Assembly: GCA_030433215.1 (NCBI GenBank)
Contig: JAUIMC010000010.1
Span: 1-64,000 of the forward strand
DNA: 64,000 bases
Source of the DNA: Alphaproteobacteria bacterium
GTDB taxonomy: Bacteria; Pseudomonadota; Alphaproteobacteria; Caulobacterales; Parvularculaceae
Direction of reading: 5' to 3'
The translations under genes were made by a program, and so were the position numbers. Below the pieces are notes generated by a model. That model saw only the letters and a program-made list of their open reading frames with translations. It searched no databases and was not told the DNA's origin. This document shows positions 1 through 12,116 of the stretch, piece by piece (the first letter of the stretch is position 1; each line of letters begins with the position of its first letter).

Positions 1-1507
<1,507 letters not shown>

Positions 1508-1524
1508 GGAATAAGGCGACTTAA

Positions 1525-2406
1525 ATGCCCTCCTTGAAGGACCTCAAAAACCGGATCTCGTCGGTCAAGTCGACGCAGAAGATCACCAAGGCGAAACAGA
1601 TGGTCGCCGCGGCGAAGCTGCGCCGGGCCGAAGAGCGCGCAACGCAGTCGCGTCCCTATACGGAGCGGATGGAGGCGGTGCTGGCCAACCTGTCGGCGAG
1701 CGCCAAGGATAATCCGGGCGCGCCGAAATTGCTGACCGGAACCGGCAAGGACGAGACGCATCTGCTGATCGTCGCGACGGCCGACAAGGGTCTTTGCGGC
1801 GGCTTCAACTCGTCCATCGTCCGCAAGGCGCGCGAACACATCGTGCGGCTTCAGGGCGAAGGCAAAACCGTCAAGATCATCACCGTCGGCCGCAAGGGCG
1901 ACGACATGCTCAAGCGCCTTTATGGCGATCTTGTCGTCTGGAAGACGAATTTCGTCGAGGTCAAACAGGTCGGCTTCGGCGAGGCCCACGAGATCGCCGA
2001 AAAAGTGCTTGCCATGTTCGAGGATGGCGAGTTCGACGTCGCAACCTTGTTCTTCGGCAAGTTCAAGAACGTCGTCACGCAGGTGCCGACCGCGCAGCAG
2101 ATCATTCCGGCCGAGGCCCCCGAAGGCGTCGAGCCCCCGGACCTCAAGGGCGCGATCTACGATTACGAGCCGGACGAGACCGAAATCCTGCGCGCGCTCC
2201 TGCCGCGTTACGTGGCGGTGCAAATTTTCCGCGCGCTTCTCGAAAACGTCGCCTCGGAGCAGGCCGCGTCCATGACCGCCATGGACAATGCGACCCGCAA
2301 CGCCGGGGAAATGATCGGCGATCTGACGCTCGAATATAACCGCGCGCGTCAGGCCCAGATTACGAAAGAACTGATTGAAATCATCTCCGGCGCGGAGGCC
2401 CTGTAA
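1525..2406 (+). CDS. atpG: F1 ATP synthase subunit gamma
   Basis: Central rotor shaft of F1-ATPase. The 293-residue product has the N-terminal coiled-coil signature [22 protein letters not shown]-like ([11 protein letters not shown]..) and the conserved C-terminal helix ending in [15 protein letters not shown]. The middle Rossmann-like part contains [16 protein letters not shown]. Length is normal for the family. It follows atpA by 17 nt and belongs to the same transcript. A 343-bp gap separates it from atpD, wider than usual in ATP synthase operons. Confidence 0.97.
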   Translation: MPSLKDLKNRISSVKSTQKITKAKQMVAAAKLRRAEERATQSRPYTERMEAVLANLSASAKDNPGAPKLLTGTGKDETHLLIVATADKGLCGGFNSSIVRKAREHIVRLQGEGKTVKIITVGRKGDDMLKRLYGDLVVWKTNFVEVKQVGFGEAHEIAEKVLAMFEDGEFDVATLFFGKFKNVVTQVPTAQQIIPAEAPEGVEPPDLKGAIYDYEPDETEILRALLPRYVAVQIFRALLENVASEQAASMTAMDNATRNAGEMIGDLTLEYNRARQAQITKELIEIISGAEAL

Positions 2407-4183
<1,777 letters not shown>

Positions 4184-4189
4184 CGCACT

Positions 4190-4585
4190 ATGGCCGATAA
4201 GCTTCACTTCAACCTCGTCTCGCCGGAGCGCGAACTGATGTCCGCGGATGTGGACCAGGTCGATATTCCGGCGTCGGAAGGCTGGCTCGGCGTGTTGCCG
4301 AAGCACTCGCCGCTGATGACGACCCTGGCCCCGGGCATGGTGCTGGTCACCAATGGCGGCGAGCAGACGCGCATTTTCGTGCGCGGCGGCTTTGCTGAAA
4401 TCACGCCCGCCGGTCTGACGGTGCTCGCCGAAGAAGCCATGAAGGCCGAGGACATCGACGCGGAGACCATCGCCGCCAAGGTGAAGGACGCCGAGGAAGA
4501 TCTCGCCGACGCCAAGACGGACGAGAAGAAACTCGCCGCGCAGCAGGCCCTCGACAAGCTGAAAGAGCTCCAGGCGGCGCTCTAG
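4190..4585 (+). CDS. atpC: F1 ATP synthase subunit epsilon
   Basis: Rotor-stalk subunit that couples F1 to Fo and inhibits ATP hydrolysis. The 131-residue protein starts MADKLHFNLVSPERELMS and has the typical beta-sandwich motifs VEIPASEGWLGVLPKHSPLMT-like (VDIPASEGWLGVLPKH) and an alanine/lysine-rich helical C-terminus. Last gene of the ATP synthase transcript; a strong intrinsic terminator begins 26 nt after the stop. Confidence 0.96.
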   Translation: MADKLHFNLVSPERELMSADVDQVDIPASEGWLGVLPKHSPLMTTLAPGMVLVTNGGEQTRIFVRGGFAEITPAGLTVLAEEAMKAEDIDAETIAAKVKDAEEDLADAKTDEKKLAAQQALDKLKELQAAL

Positions 4586-4610
4586 GCGCGGCCCCGGTCG
4601 TGTATGAAAG

Positions 4611-4638
4611 AAAGGGCGCTTCGGCGCCCTTTTGTTTT
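4611..4638 (+). terminator. Intrinsic terminator of the atp operon
   Basis: Perfect 9-bp stem AAAGGGCGC / GCGCCCTTT around a TTCG tetraloop, continuing into TTTTGTTTT. Placed directly after atpC and before dut, so the ATP synthase transcript should end here. Confidence 0.9.
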
Positions 4639-4732
4639 GGGGAAATTCCCGGGAAAACGCCGGGGATAAATTGGGGAAACAAATTTGGGCGAGTCAGGCG
4701 ATAGTCGTTCCCGCATGACCGAGGAGAGCCCC

Positions 4733-5215
4733 ATGTCCGCGACCGCGTTAAAGTCCCATCCCGATAGCGCCGTTCTGACGGTGCAGGTAAAACGCCTGCC
4801 TCACGGCGAAGGGCTGGAGCTGCCGCGCTATGAAACGGCGCTGGCGGCCGGATGCGACGTGCGCGCGGCGGTGGCCGAGCCGATCACCCTCAAACCCGGC
4901 GAGCGCTACATGACCCCGACGGGCATCGCCATCGCCTTGCCGCCAGGCTGGGAGGCGCAGATGCGCCCGCGTTCCGGTCTTGCCGCCAAACATGGCGTTT
5001 CCTGCGTCAACGCGCCGGGCACCATCGACGCCGATTATCGCGGCGAGCTGAAAGTCATCCTGATCAATCACGGGGCGGAAGATTTCACCATCAATCGCGG
5101 CGACCGCATCGGCCAGATGGTCTTCGCCCCGGTCTTCCAGGCGTCCTTCGAGGAAGTCGACGAGCTTGACGAGACCGTGCGCGGTCAGGGCGGGTTTGGA
5201 TCAACCGGGGTTTAG
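4733..5215 (+). CDS. dut: dUTP diphosphatase (dUTPase)
   Basis: Trimeric dUTPase that hydrolyses dUTP to dUMP and PPi, keeping uracil out of DNA and feeding dTMP synthesis. The ordered motifs are present: AGCDVRA (motif 1), [12 protein letters not shown] (2), [17 protein letters not shown] (3), [10 protein letters not shown] (4), and the C-terminal [10 protein letters not shown] arm (5) that closes over the active site. ATG 4733 is preferred because GAGGAG sits 6 nt upstream. The frame also offers ATG 4715 and TTG 4685. About 160 residues, a normal size. Confidence 0.95.
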   Translation: MSATALKSHPDSAVLTVQVKRLPHGEGLELPRYETALAAGCDVRAAVAEPITLKPGERYMTPTGIAIALPPGWEAQMRPRSGLAAKHGVSCVNAPGTIDADYRGELKVILINHGAEDFTINRGDRIGQMVFAPVFQASFEEVDELDETVRGQGGFGSTGV

Positions 5216-5237
5216 TTTTCGATGATTGGGACCCCAA

Positions 5238-5438
5238 TCATCTCCCCCAAAACCTGAAAATCAGCGTCAGGACGATGGAGATGATGACCATCGTCGTGAC
5301 CGGAAAGAAAAACGAAAAGCCCTCGCGTTTGATAACGGTGTCGCCAGGCAGGCGGCCCAGTCCAAGCTTGGAAATCAGCGGCCAGAGCAGCCCCGTGACG
5401 AGCAAAATAATCCCGGCGGTGATGAGGAATTTCTGCAT
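5238..5438 (-). CDS. DUF2905 family small membrane protein
   Basis: 66-residue protein starting MQKFLITAGIILLV. The ATG at 5438 has GGAGAA 6 nt upstream, which favours it over the longer frame from 5456. Two hydrophobic segments (about residues 4-22 and 43-63) flank the motif GRLPGDTVIKREGFSFFFP, diagnostic of the DUF2905 family of small inner-membrane proteins. No biochemical function is known. Convergent with dut. Confidence 0.85.
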   Translation of the reverse strand: MQKFLITAGIILLVTGLLWPLISKLGLGRLPGDTVIKREGFSFFFPVTTMVIISIVLTLIFRFWGR

Positions 5439-5468
5439 GGCGGTTCTCCGGCGCAACTAAATTTAGCC

Positions 5469-5551
5469 GCTCATCCCGGCGAAGGCCGGGATCTCCCACA
5501 ATAAAAGCGCAGGTCTCGCCTCGCCAGATCCCGGCCTTCGCCGGGATGAGC
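5469..5551. repeat. REP-like inverted repeat pair (26-bp arms)
   Basis: Two oppositely oriented copies of a 26-bp unit (5469-5494 and 5526-5551) that are exact reverse complements, separated by 31 bp. Each unit is itself a palindrome, CCCGGC-GAAG-GCCGGG. This type of sequence recurs between genes in many alphaproteobacteria. It lies between two minus-strand genes and could fold into a long hairpin in their transcript. Confidence 0.85.
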
Positions 5552-5559
5552 GGGTTATG

Positions 5560-6285
5560 CTACTGCCCCGTCGGCTCCTCGGCGACGCCGACCTTCTCGA
5601 TATCGGAAAAGGTCTGGCGGGTGTGCTGTTCGAAATGCCGGAACATGGCCTCGCCCTCGACGAGGCCTTCCGTGCCGGCGATGAAAGCCGGGCCGTCGCC
5701 TTCCGGCGCGGAAAAGCGGCGGCTCTCGATCAGGTGCTCCACCTTGGCGATGGGCATCGGCTTGAACGCCTTTTTAGAACGCACCTCGATCTTCGAGACA
5801 TAGGCGCCCGGCTTGTCGAGGGTGATGTAGACCTCGAGCGCGTCCTTCGGGAACTCCTCCTCGTCGACCTGCGCCACGTAAACCGCTTGCGTCTCGTCTT
5901 CCTCGAGGAACTCCGCGACCTCGATCATTTCGTCGAGCTTGTCGTACAGCACCGGATTGCTGTCCATCTCCGTCTTGCGCAGCTTGGAGAGGGTTTTCTT
6001 CGCCGCCTTGTCGAGCTCATCTTCCGTCGGTGACACCACCTGCCAGCGCGCGTCTTCTTCAAGGCGCGGGTCGTAATGGAGTTTGACGAGGGCTTCGTCC
6101 TCGCCATTGCTCGACCAGTGTTCCACCGTGAAGGCGTAGAGATTGCCGGCGTTGGCTTTCGCTTTTTCAGCGGCGGCGAGCAGGAGCGGCGCCGTCTCGT
6201 GTTCGAGCGCGGGCTCGGCGGCGGCGGGCGCGGCGAGGAAGAGGGCGCAGAGCGCCGGCGTGAAGCGGTAAAAAAAGCGGACCAA
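5560..6285 (-). CDS. Hypothetical exported protein
   Basis: Function not recognised. The start is TTG 6285 with AAAGGGAG 6 nt upstream. A 22-residue signal peptide (FFYRFTPALCALFLAAPAAA) is followed by about 215 hydrophilic, strongly acidic residues with no membrane segment, so a periplasmic or secreted protein of 241 residues is expected. The conserved-looking part includes LYAFTVEHWSSNGEDEALVKLHYDP-like beta strands and a charged helix. It lies downstream of the LpoA-like gene on the same strand (57 nt), probably in one transcript. Confidence 0.75.
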   Translation of the reverse strand: MVRFFYRFTPALCALFLAAPAAAEPALEHETAPLLLAAAEKAKANAGNLYAFTVEHWSSNGEDEALVKLHYDPRLEEDARWQVVSPTEDELDKAAKKTLSKLRKTEMDSNPVLYDKLDEMIEVAEFLEEDETQAVYVAQVDEEEFPKDALEVYITLDKPGAYVSKIEVRSKKAFKPMPIAKVEHLIESRRFSAPEGDGPAFIAGTEGLVEGEAMFRHFEQHTRQTFSDIEKVGVAEEPTGQ

Positions 6286-6342
6286 GAAAAGCTCCCTTTG
6301 CGGATTATTCTTCTTCTGGCGCGCCTGGCGCGTCGGTCTTGT

Positions 6343-7701
6343 TCAGTAGGACGGGGCGAAGCTGCGCGGCGCCGGGTCGATGACCTGAATGCCGCCGGGC
6401 TGGATTTCGAGAATGGCGAGACCGCGCTCCACCGTGCCGTCCGGGTTGAGGCGGAACAGGCCGTCCGCGCCGAAATAGCCATTGGGGTCGGCGATCGATT
6501 CCGCATCGAAGCGGCCCCGGCGGCGCTGACTGGCCGCAAGGCGCGCCGACAGAAGCGTCGCGTCATAGGCGAGCGAGGCGAGGCGCGGCGGGTTGGCGCC
6601 GAAGGCGTCGGCGAAATGCTTTTCGAAATTCGCGGTGATGGTCGGGTCGGGCGCCGCGAACCAGCCGCCGCGCAGCGCCGGCTCGCGCGTCAGGCGCGGA
6701 TTGTTCCAGGTCGAAACCCCGAGGATTTTCACCCGGTTGATGTCCACATTGTAATAGGGAAGCAGCGGCGCCAGGGCGCGCAGTAGCGTTCCCTGTTCCG
6801 GCATTAAGACCGCCTGATAGCCTTGCGTGTAGCCGGCCTCGGCGCTGGCGTTTTCGGGCAGCGGCTCGGAGCGGTCGCCCTCATAGCCGTGGCGCATTTC
6901 CTCAGGGATAATTTCCTTTGAATATTTCGCGAGGCGCTTGGCCGGCTCGAGCATCGCGTCCGGGTCCTGCTGGTAGCGTTCCTCGTGAACGATGACGCCG
7001 CCGCGCGCGAAGACTTCCTCGGCGAAGGCGCCGGAGACGCGGTCGCCATATTCGGTCATGGGCGCGAGCACGCCGAAGCGCGTCATCTCCTGCGCCATCA
7101 CATATTCCGTCACCCGGGCAACTTCGAGCTCAGGCGGGAAAGACAGAAGGAAGACGCCGTCGCCCGCCGCGGTGAGGTCTGAGGAAAAGGCGATCATCGG
7201 CGCGCCCGCCGCGCGGGTGACATGGGCCGCGGCTTCCACCGAATCCGCAAACAGCGGTCCGAGAATGATTTCCGCGCCGTCGGAAAGCGCGGAGCGGGCG
7301 GCGGCGGCGGCGCCTTCGGCTTCGCCGCGCGTGTCTTTCGGGATCAGCAGGAAATTCCGGTCGCCGGCGTCGAACACCGCCAGCTGGGCGGCGTCGAACA
7401 TCGAGGAGGCGACCCGGCGGGCCGCTTCGCTCTTTGCGGAAAAGGGCAGGAGGAGGCCGACCCGCACCGGCTCGTCGCCGTCCATATGGGGCGGGCGCAC
7501 AAAGGCGCGGCGGTCATAGCGCTCGGCTTCCTCGAAAACGCCGCTCTCCTCATCGAGGGGCGAGGGCGCCAGCGGCTCGTCGCTTGAAATCACGGGGCCC
7601 GCGGAGGGCCGGCTCGGGGCGCTGGTTTCGCAGGCCGCGAGCGCCGCGGCCGCCAGCAAGGCGAGCAACGCTTTCAAGGTCGGGGTAAGGATAAACCGCA
7701 T
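6343..7701 (-). CDS. Penicillin-binding protein activator, LpoA-like lipoprotein
   Basis: 452-residue lipoprotein with a type I periplasmic-binding-protein fold. It begins MRFILTPTLKALL and has a lipobox LAAC around residue 20, so it is predicted to be outer-membrane anchored. Motifs VRVGLLLPFSAKSE, GAEIILGPLFADSV and GAPMIAFSSD match the LpoA C-terminal domain/ABC-ligand-binding fold. The genes lpoA and rsmI are also neighbours in Enterobacteria, and here they are divergent (168 bp apart), which supports a role in peptidoglycan synthase activation. The long N-terminal TPR part of E. coli LpoA is missing. An in-frame GTG at 7707 with AAGGA 4 nt upstream is an alternative start. Confidence 0.85.
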   Translation of the reverse strand: MRFILTPTLKALLALLAAAALAACETSAPSRPSAGPVISSDEPLAPSPLDEESGVFEEAERYDRRAFVRPPHMDGDEPVRVGLLLPFSAKSEAARRVASSMFDAAQLAVFDAGDRNFLLIPKDTRGEAEGAAAAARSALSDGAEIILGPLFADSVEAAAHVTRAAGAPMIAFSSDLTAAGDGVFLLSFPPELEVARVTEYVMAQEMTRFGVLAPMTEYGDRVSGAFAEEVFARGGVIVHEERYQQDPDAMLEPAKRLAKYSKEIIPEEMRHGYEGDRSEPLPENASAEAGYTQGYQAVLMPEQGTLLRALAPLLPYYNVDINRVKILGVSTWNNPRLTREPALRGGWFAAPDPTITANFEKHFADAFGANPPRLASLAYDATLLSARLAASQRRRGRFDAESIADPNGYFGADGLFRLNPDGTVERGLAILEIQPGGIQVIDPAPRSFAPSY

Positions 7702-7869
7702 GCGCACAACGTCCTTTGTTTTTGCCCTGATATCCCCAAGGATGGGCCGCGAGACTAGCCGCCGCCGCTGGCGGCGTAAACGGCTGACGCCCGCCAAATA
7801 AGGGCGATTGACGCCGCCGTCCTCGCCGTTCATGGCTTAAGGCGACGAACCCCTAGGGCGAACAAGACC

Positions 7870-8715
7870 TTGGCCTCTGCTATACACCCCGAACCCGGCC
7901 TTTATGTGACGGCGACGCCCATCGGCAATCTCGCCGACATGACCTATCGCGCCGTGGAAATCCTGAAAAAGGCCGATCTCATCCTGTGCGAGGACACCCG
8001 CCAGACCGCCAAGCTGATGAGCGCCTACGGGATCGACACGCCGCGCACGCCCTATCATGAGCACAATGCGGCGAAGGTCCGGCCGGGCATTCTTAAAAAA
8101 CTGCAAGACGGCGCGGTGATCGCGCTTGTCTCCGATGCGGGCACGCCCCTGATCTCCGATCCCGGCTACAAGCTGGTGCGCGAAGCGCGCGACGAGGGGA
8201 TCGCGGTTTTCCCCGTGCCGGGCGCGAATGCCGGCATTGCGGCGCTATCGGCCTCTGGCGCGCCGAGCGACCGGTTTCTCTTTGCGGGCTTCCTGCCCGT
8301 TAAACCGGGGGCGCGCGCAAAAGCCCTGTCGGAGATGACGGCGGTCGACGCGACCCTCGTCTTTTATGAAACCGCGCCGCGTCTTGCGGGCGCGCTTCAG
8401 GCCATGGCGGAGGCTTTCGGGGAACGGCGCGCCGTGGTCGCGCGCGAGCTGACGAAGCTGCATGAGGAATTTCGCGAAGGAACGCTGCCGGATCTCGCCG
8501 CCGCCTATGCCGAGGCGCCGGCGAAAGGCGAGATTGTCATCCTCGTGTTTCCCCCTGAAGCCCAAGAAGCCGGGGAGGGCGACATCGACGCCTTTCTCGC
8601 GGACGCCCTTGCGACCATGAGCGTCAAGGAAGCGGCCGCCGCGGCCGCGGACGCGCTCTCCGTGCCGCGCAAGGCGGCTTACGCCCGCGCGCTTGCGCTG
8701 AAAGACGCGAAGTGA
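7870..8715 (+). CDS. rsmI: 16S rRNA (cytidine-2'-O)-methyltransferase RsmI
   Basis: SAM-dependent 2'-O-methylation of C1402 in the decoding centre of 16S rRNA. The 281-residue product shows the tetrapyrrole-methylase fold: LYVTATPIGNLADMTYRAVEIL, CEDTRQTAKLM, SDAGTPLISDPGYKLV and ERRAVVARELTKLHEE. No ATG lies before these motifs, so TTG 7870 is taken as start. It overlaps yraN by four bases (GTGA), which indicates translational coupling. Confidence 0.95.
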   Translation: MASAIHPEPGLYVTATPIGNLADMTYRAVEILKKADLILCEDTRQTAKLMSAYGIDTPRTPYHEHNAAKVRPGILKKLQDGAVIALVSDAGTPLISDPGYKLVREARDEGIAVFPVPGANAGIAALSASGAPSDRFLFAGFLPVKPGARAKALSEMTAVDATLVFYETAPRLAGALQAMAEAFGERRAVVARELTKLHEEFREGTLPDLAAAYAEAPAKGEIVILVFPPEAQEAGEGDIDAFLADALATMSVKEAAAAAADALSVPRKAAYARALALKDAK

Positions 8716-9089
8716 CGGCGGACGGCCGCACCGAGCGCCGCCGCAAGGCTGAGCGGGGCGGGCGCCGGGCGGAGTTTCTCGCCGCGCTCGCCCTGATGCT
8801 GAAAGGCTTTTCCATTCTCGAACGGCGTTTCAAGACTCCGGCCGGAGAGATCGATCTCATCGCCAGGAGAGGCCCGCTCCTCGTCTTCGCCGAGGTCAAG
8901 GCGCGGGCGAGCGCCGACGCGGCGGTGGAGGCGGTGATCGCGCCCGCCCGGCGGCGCATCGAACGGGCGGCGGGTCTTTATCTCGCCCGCCGGGCCCATC
9001 TTGCGGATTGCGTCATGCGTTATGATATAATCGCGGTCACGGGGCTGAAAGTGCGCCACAGGCCGGACGCCTGGCGCGAAGGTGAATGA
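8712..9089 (+). CDS. yraN: UPF0102 / YraN family putative endonuclease-fold protein
   Basis: 125-residue protein of the YraN family, with the Holliday-resolvase-like core GEIDLIARRGPLLVFAEVKARAS carrying the E-D...EVK pattern of PD-(D/E)XK folds. The GTG start overlaps the rsmI stop (GTGA). The family almost always sits beside rsmI. Its physiological role is not established. Confidence 0.9.
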   Translation: MTADGRTERRRKAERGGRRAEFLAALALMLKGFSILERRFKTPAGEIDLIARRGPLLVFAEVKARASADAAVEAVIAPARRRIERAAGLYLARRAHLADCVMRYDIIAVTGLKVRHRPDAWREGE

Positions 9090-9151
9090 ATATTAGGACC
9101 CGGGCCGGTTTTCTTCAGGGCCGAAACCACCGATAGAAAAGACAGGTCTCG

Positions 9152-9161
9152 CCCCCCCCCC
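9152..9161. repeat. Ten-base poly-C tract ahead of the BON lipoprotein gene
   Basis: A run of ten C (plus strand) 22 nt before the ATG of the BON-domain lipoprotein, between the yraN stop and the AAGGAG ribosome site at 9170-9175. Such tracts are prone to slippage and could change promoter or leader length. Whether this one varies is unknown. Confidence 0.7.
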
Positions 9162-9182
9162 GCGCGATTAAGGAGCATCGTC

Positions 9183-9722
9183 ATGAAATCCGTTCTTCGT
9201 CTTTCGGTTCTCGCCGCCGCGCTGGCGATTTCCGCCTGCGCTTCGAGCCGCAATCTCGACGAGGCCTTCACCGACATGTCCAGCGGCGCCGAGCTTAAAA
9301 GCGTCCTCTTTTCCGACCGCACCCATGACTATGGCGATGTCGACATCACCCTTTACGAAGGCCGGTTGATGCTCACCGGCACCATGCCTACCGAAGCGGG
9401 CCGCGAGAAGCTCATCGAAAACGCCTGGAAGGCGGACAATATCGACGAAGTGATCGACGAGGTTTTTGTCGGCGACGACACGTCCTTCGGCCAGGGCGTC
9501 GAGGATTCGCGCATCGACCAGACCCTGCGGCTGCGGCTGACCACCGACAAGGCGGTCATCGGCTCCCACTACAAGATCGCCGTTTCCGGCGCGACCGTCT
9601 ATCTCCTCGGCGTCGCCCGGAGCGAGGCCGAGCTCGAGCGCGTCGTGGAGCTTGCGCGCACCATCGCGGGCGTGGAAAAGGTCGTCAGCCATGTGGCGCT
9701 GCCGGCCCCGGCAAAGCTTTAA
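9183..9722 (+). CDS. BON-domain outer-membrane lipoprotein (DolP/YraP-like)
   Basis: 179-residue lipoprotein. The signal peptide ends in the lipobox ISAC (Cys19), followed by two BON domains, about residues 45-105 and 108-172, with typical VDITLYEGRLMLTGTMPTEA and YKIAVSGATVYLLGVARSEA strands. The dual-BON lipoprotein and its place after rsmI-yraN match E. coli dolP (yraP), a protein that supports outer-membrane integrity. It has a good AAGGAG upstream and is followed by gshB after 27 nt. Confidence 0.88.
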   Translation: MKSVLRLSVLAAALAISACASSRNLDEAFTDMSSGAELKSVLFSDRTHDYGDVDITLYEGRLMLTGTMPTEAGREKLIENAWKADNIDEVIDEVFVGDDTSFGQGVEDSRIDQTLRLRLTTDKAVIGSHYKIAVSGATVYLLGVARSEAELERVVELARTIAGVEKVVSHVALPAPAKL

Positions 9723-9749
9723 AAGCCTTTATTCAGGACAGGTTTCGAG

Positions 9750-10691
9750 ATGAAGATCGCCATCCAGATGGACCCCATTGAGGCGGTCAGCGTCAACGCC
9801 GACACCTCTTTCGATATGGCGCTTGAGGCCTTCGGGCGCGGCCATGAAATCTGGATATATCAGCCGCAGATGCTGCAACTCGACGGCGGCGCGGTGCGCG
9901 CGCGCGCGCGCAAGGTCGAGGATTTAAAGCGCGTTCAAGGCGAGCATGTGAAACTCGCCGCTCCGGCGGTGATCGACCTTCATGAGGTCGATGCGCTCCT
10001 CGTGCGCCAGGACCCGCCCTTCAACATGGCCTATATCACGGCGGCGCAGATCCTCGAGCGCCTCGTGCCGGACGTCCTTGTGCTGAACGATCCGCGTTCG
10101 ATCCGCGACGCGCCGGAAAAACTCTTCGTCACCGAATTCGAGGACCTGACGCCGCCGACGTTGATCACCCGCGACGCCGAGGCGATGCGCGCCTTCCGCG
10201 AAAAGCACGGCGACGTCATCGTCAAGCCGCTTTACGGCAATGGCGGCGCCGGGGTCTTCAAGCTGTCGAGCGACGACGGCAATTTCAACGCGCTTTTAGA
10301 GCTGTTCGGCGAAGCCTACGCCGAGCCGGCGATCATCCAGAAATTCCTGCCTGACGTGAAAAAGGGCGACAAGCGCATCATCCTCCTCGACGGCGAGGCG
10401 GTGGGCGCGATCAACCGGGTTCCCGCCAAGGGCGAGACCCGCTCCAACATGCATGTGGGCGGGCGCGCGGAAGCCGTGGAGATGAATGAGCGGGACCAGG
10501 AAATCTGCGACCGGATCGGGCCGGTGCTGGCCGAGCGGGGCCTTGTCTTCGCCGGGATCGACGTGATCGGCGACTATCTGACCGAAATCAACGTCACCTC
10601 GCCCACCGGCGTTCAGGAAGTGCGCCGCTTCGGCGGTGCCGACATTTCCGCCCTTTTCATCGACTGGATCGAGGGTCAGCGCGACGGCTGA
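9750..10691 (+). CDS. gshB: Glutathione synthetase
   Basis: ATP-grasp enzyme joining gamma-glutamylcysteine and glycine to give glutathione. Recognisable stretches include the N-terminal MKIAIQMDPIEAV, the substrate region LVRQDPPFNMAYITAAQILE, the ATP-grasp loop VIVKPLYGNGGAGVF, and the C-terminal FAGIDVIGDYLTEINVTSPTG. 313 residues, the standard bacterial length. Adjacent to the yraN/BON block, as in many alphaproteobacteria. A GC dinucleotide run (about 9895-9911) lies inside the gene without breaking the frame. Confidence 0.96.
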   Translation: MKIAIQMDPIEAVSVNADTSFDMALEAFGRGHEIWIYQPQMLQLDGGAVRARARKVEDLKRVQGEHVKLAAPAVIDLHEVDALLVRQDPPFNMAYITAAQILERLVPDVLVLNDPRSIRDAPEKLFVTEFEDLTPPTLITRDAEAMRAFREKHGDVIVKPLYGNGGAGVFKLSSDDGNFNALLELFGEAYAEPAIIQKFLPDVKKGDKRIILLDGEAVGAINRVPAKGETRSNMHVGGRAEAVEMNERDQEICDRIGPVLAERGLVFAGIDVIGDYLTEINVTSPTGVQEVRRFGGADISALFIDWIEGQRDG

Positions 10692-10886
10692 TCCGGGTTC
10701 CCGGAAAGGCGCATTTCGAGGGTCCCGAAGAGTTGATCATTGCCGCCGATAGTGCTTTTGTCGCGCCTTTGAAGAGACCAGTGAGAGGCCTGCCGGGCCT
10801 CTCGGCCCGGAGCAGGCGAGCCAAGGCGAGCTCCACCCGGGCAAGGGCAGGCCAGGACCACTTCGGAAGCAGTATTGAGCGAGGCG
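10692..10886 (+). other. Structured intergenic leader before the GT4 gene
   Basis: No gene. A perfect hairpin GAGAGGCC-TGCCG-GGCCTCTC lies at 10783-10803, followed by more GC-rich self-complementary sequence (GGCCCGG.. with CCGGGC..) up to 10845. There is no U-run, so it is not a simple terminator. A structured 5' UTR is possible; no known riboswitch was recognised. Confidence 0.4.
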
Positions 10887-12101
10887 ATGAGCGCGTCCCT
10901 TTCCAGAACAGACCGCAAATTGCGCGTCGCTCTGTTCTCCGGCAATTACAATTACGTCATGGACGGGCCCGTGCGCGCCCTCAACACGCTTGTCGCCTAT
11001 CTCGAACGCGAGGGCCACGAGGTGCTGGTCTTCGCGCCGACCAATGACACGCCCGCTTTCAAACATTGCGGCACGCTGATTTCCGTTCCGTCCTTCGCGT
11101 TTCCCGGCAAGCGCAGCGAATATCGCATGGGCCTCGGCCTGCACGGCAAATGCAAGCGCGCCCTCGACAGTTTCCGGCCCGACATCGTGCATATCGCCGC
11201 GCCCGATTACACTGGCTTCGGCGCCCTCAACTATGCGCGCAAATTCGGCGTCCCCGCGGTGGCCTCGTTCCACACGCGCTTCGACACGTATCCGCGCTAT
11301 TACAATATGAGCTGGCTGGAGAAATATCTGACCCGCTATATGCGCTATTTCTACACCCGCTGCGAGCATGTCTATGCGCCGTCCCATTCCATGGTCGACG
11401 AGCTTGAGCGCGACGGCATCGGCAATGACATCCGCCTGTGGACGCGGGGCGTCGACGGCGATCTGTTCAACCCGAACCGGCGCGACATGGCCTGGCGCGC
11501 GGCGAATGGTTTCCACACGGATGATGTGGTCGCCGCTTTCGTGGGCCGCCTGGTTCTTGAAAAAGGCATCGACATTTTCGTCGACGCGTTTCAGCGCGCG
11601 CGGGCCTCGGCGCCGAATCTCAAAGCGCTGATCGTCGGCGACGGGCCGGAGCGCGAGGCCTTTGCGCGGCTCCTCCCCGACGGGGTTTTCGCGGGCTATC
11701 TGCAAGGCGAGGATCTCGCCCGCGCCTATGCGAGCGCCGATATTTTCTTCAATCCGTCGATCACCGAGACCTTCGGCAATGTGACGCTCGAGGCCATGGC
11801 CTCGGGCCTTCCGTCCATCGGCGCGGCGGCGGCCGGCAGCCGCTCGCTGATCGAGGACGGGGTGACCGGCTATCTAGCCGAGCCGCATGCGCCCGGTTTC
11901 GCGGACAAGCTGGCGCAGCTCGCGGGCGATACGGCCCTGCGCCAGCGCTTCGGGCGCGCGGCGCGCGAGAAAAGCGCGCGCTTTTCATGGGACGCGGTGC
12001 TCGCGGAGCTGGTCGGGCATTATTACGAGGCCCTCGACCAGTTTCAGCCCTGCCGCCGTCACGCCCGCCCCGCCGCGGCTTCGCGCCGCCATGCGGCCTG
12101 A
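10887..12101 (+). CDS. GT4-family glycosyltransferase
   Basis: GT-B fold retaining glycosyltransferase of about 404 residues. The N-terminal domain starts RKLRVALFSGNYNYVMDG with the SqdX/MgtA-like pattern RALNTLVAYLEREGHEV. The C-terminal nucleotide-sugar site is seen as VGRLVLEKGIDIF, LIVGDGPER, and the EX7E motif in PSITETFGNVTLEAMASGLP. This resembles enzymes making glycolipids with GDP-mannose or UDP-sugars, but donor and acceptor cannot be read from the sequence. Start is ATG 10887 or TTG 10875; the latter has GGAAG 5 nt upstream. A multi-spanning membrane protein follows after 15 nt, suggesting a lipid-linked substrate. Confidence 0.88.
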   Translation: MSASLSRTDRKLRVALFSGNYNYVMDGPVRALNTLVAYLEREGHEVLVFAPTNDTPAFKHCGTLISVPSFAFPGKRSEYRMGLGLHGKCKRALDSFRPDIVHIAAPDYTGFGALNYARKFGVPAVASFHTRFDTYPRYYNMSWLEKYLTRYMRYFYTRCEHVYAPSHSMVDELERDGIGNDIRLWTRGVDGDLFNPNRRDMAWRAANGFHTDDVVAAFVGRLVLEKGIDIFVDAFQRARASAPNLKALIVGDGPEREAFARLLPDGVFAGYLQGEDLARAYASADIFFNPSITETFGNVTLEAMASGLPSIGAAAAGSRSLIEDGVTGYLAEPHAPGFADKLAQLAGDTALRQRFGRAAREKSARFSWDAVLAELVGHYYEALDQFQPCRRHARPAAASRRHAA

Positions 12102-12116
12102 TGACGGCAGACGGCA

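Noticed and set aside
10692-10886. Riboswitch or RNase P-like RNA before the GT4 gene
   Set aside because: Hairpin present but none of the conserved core motifs of known classes recognised; kept only as a structured leader.
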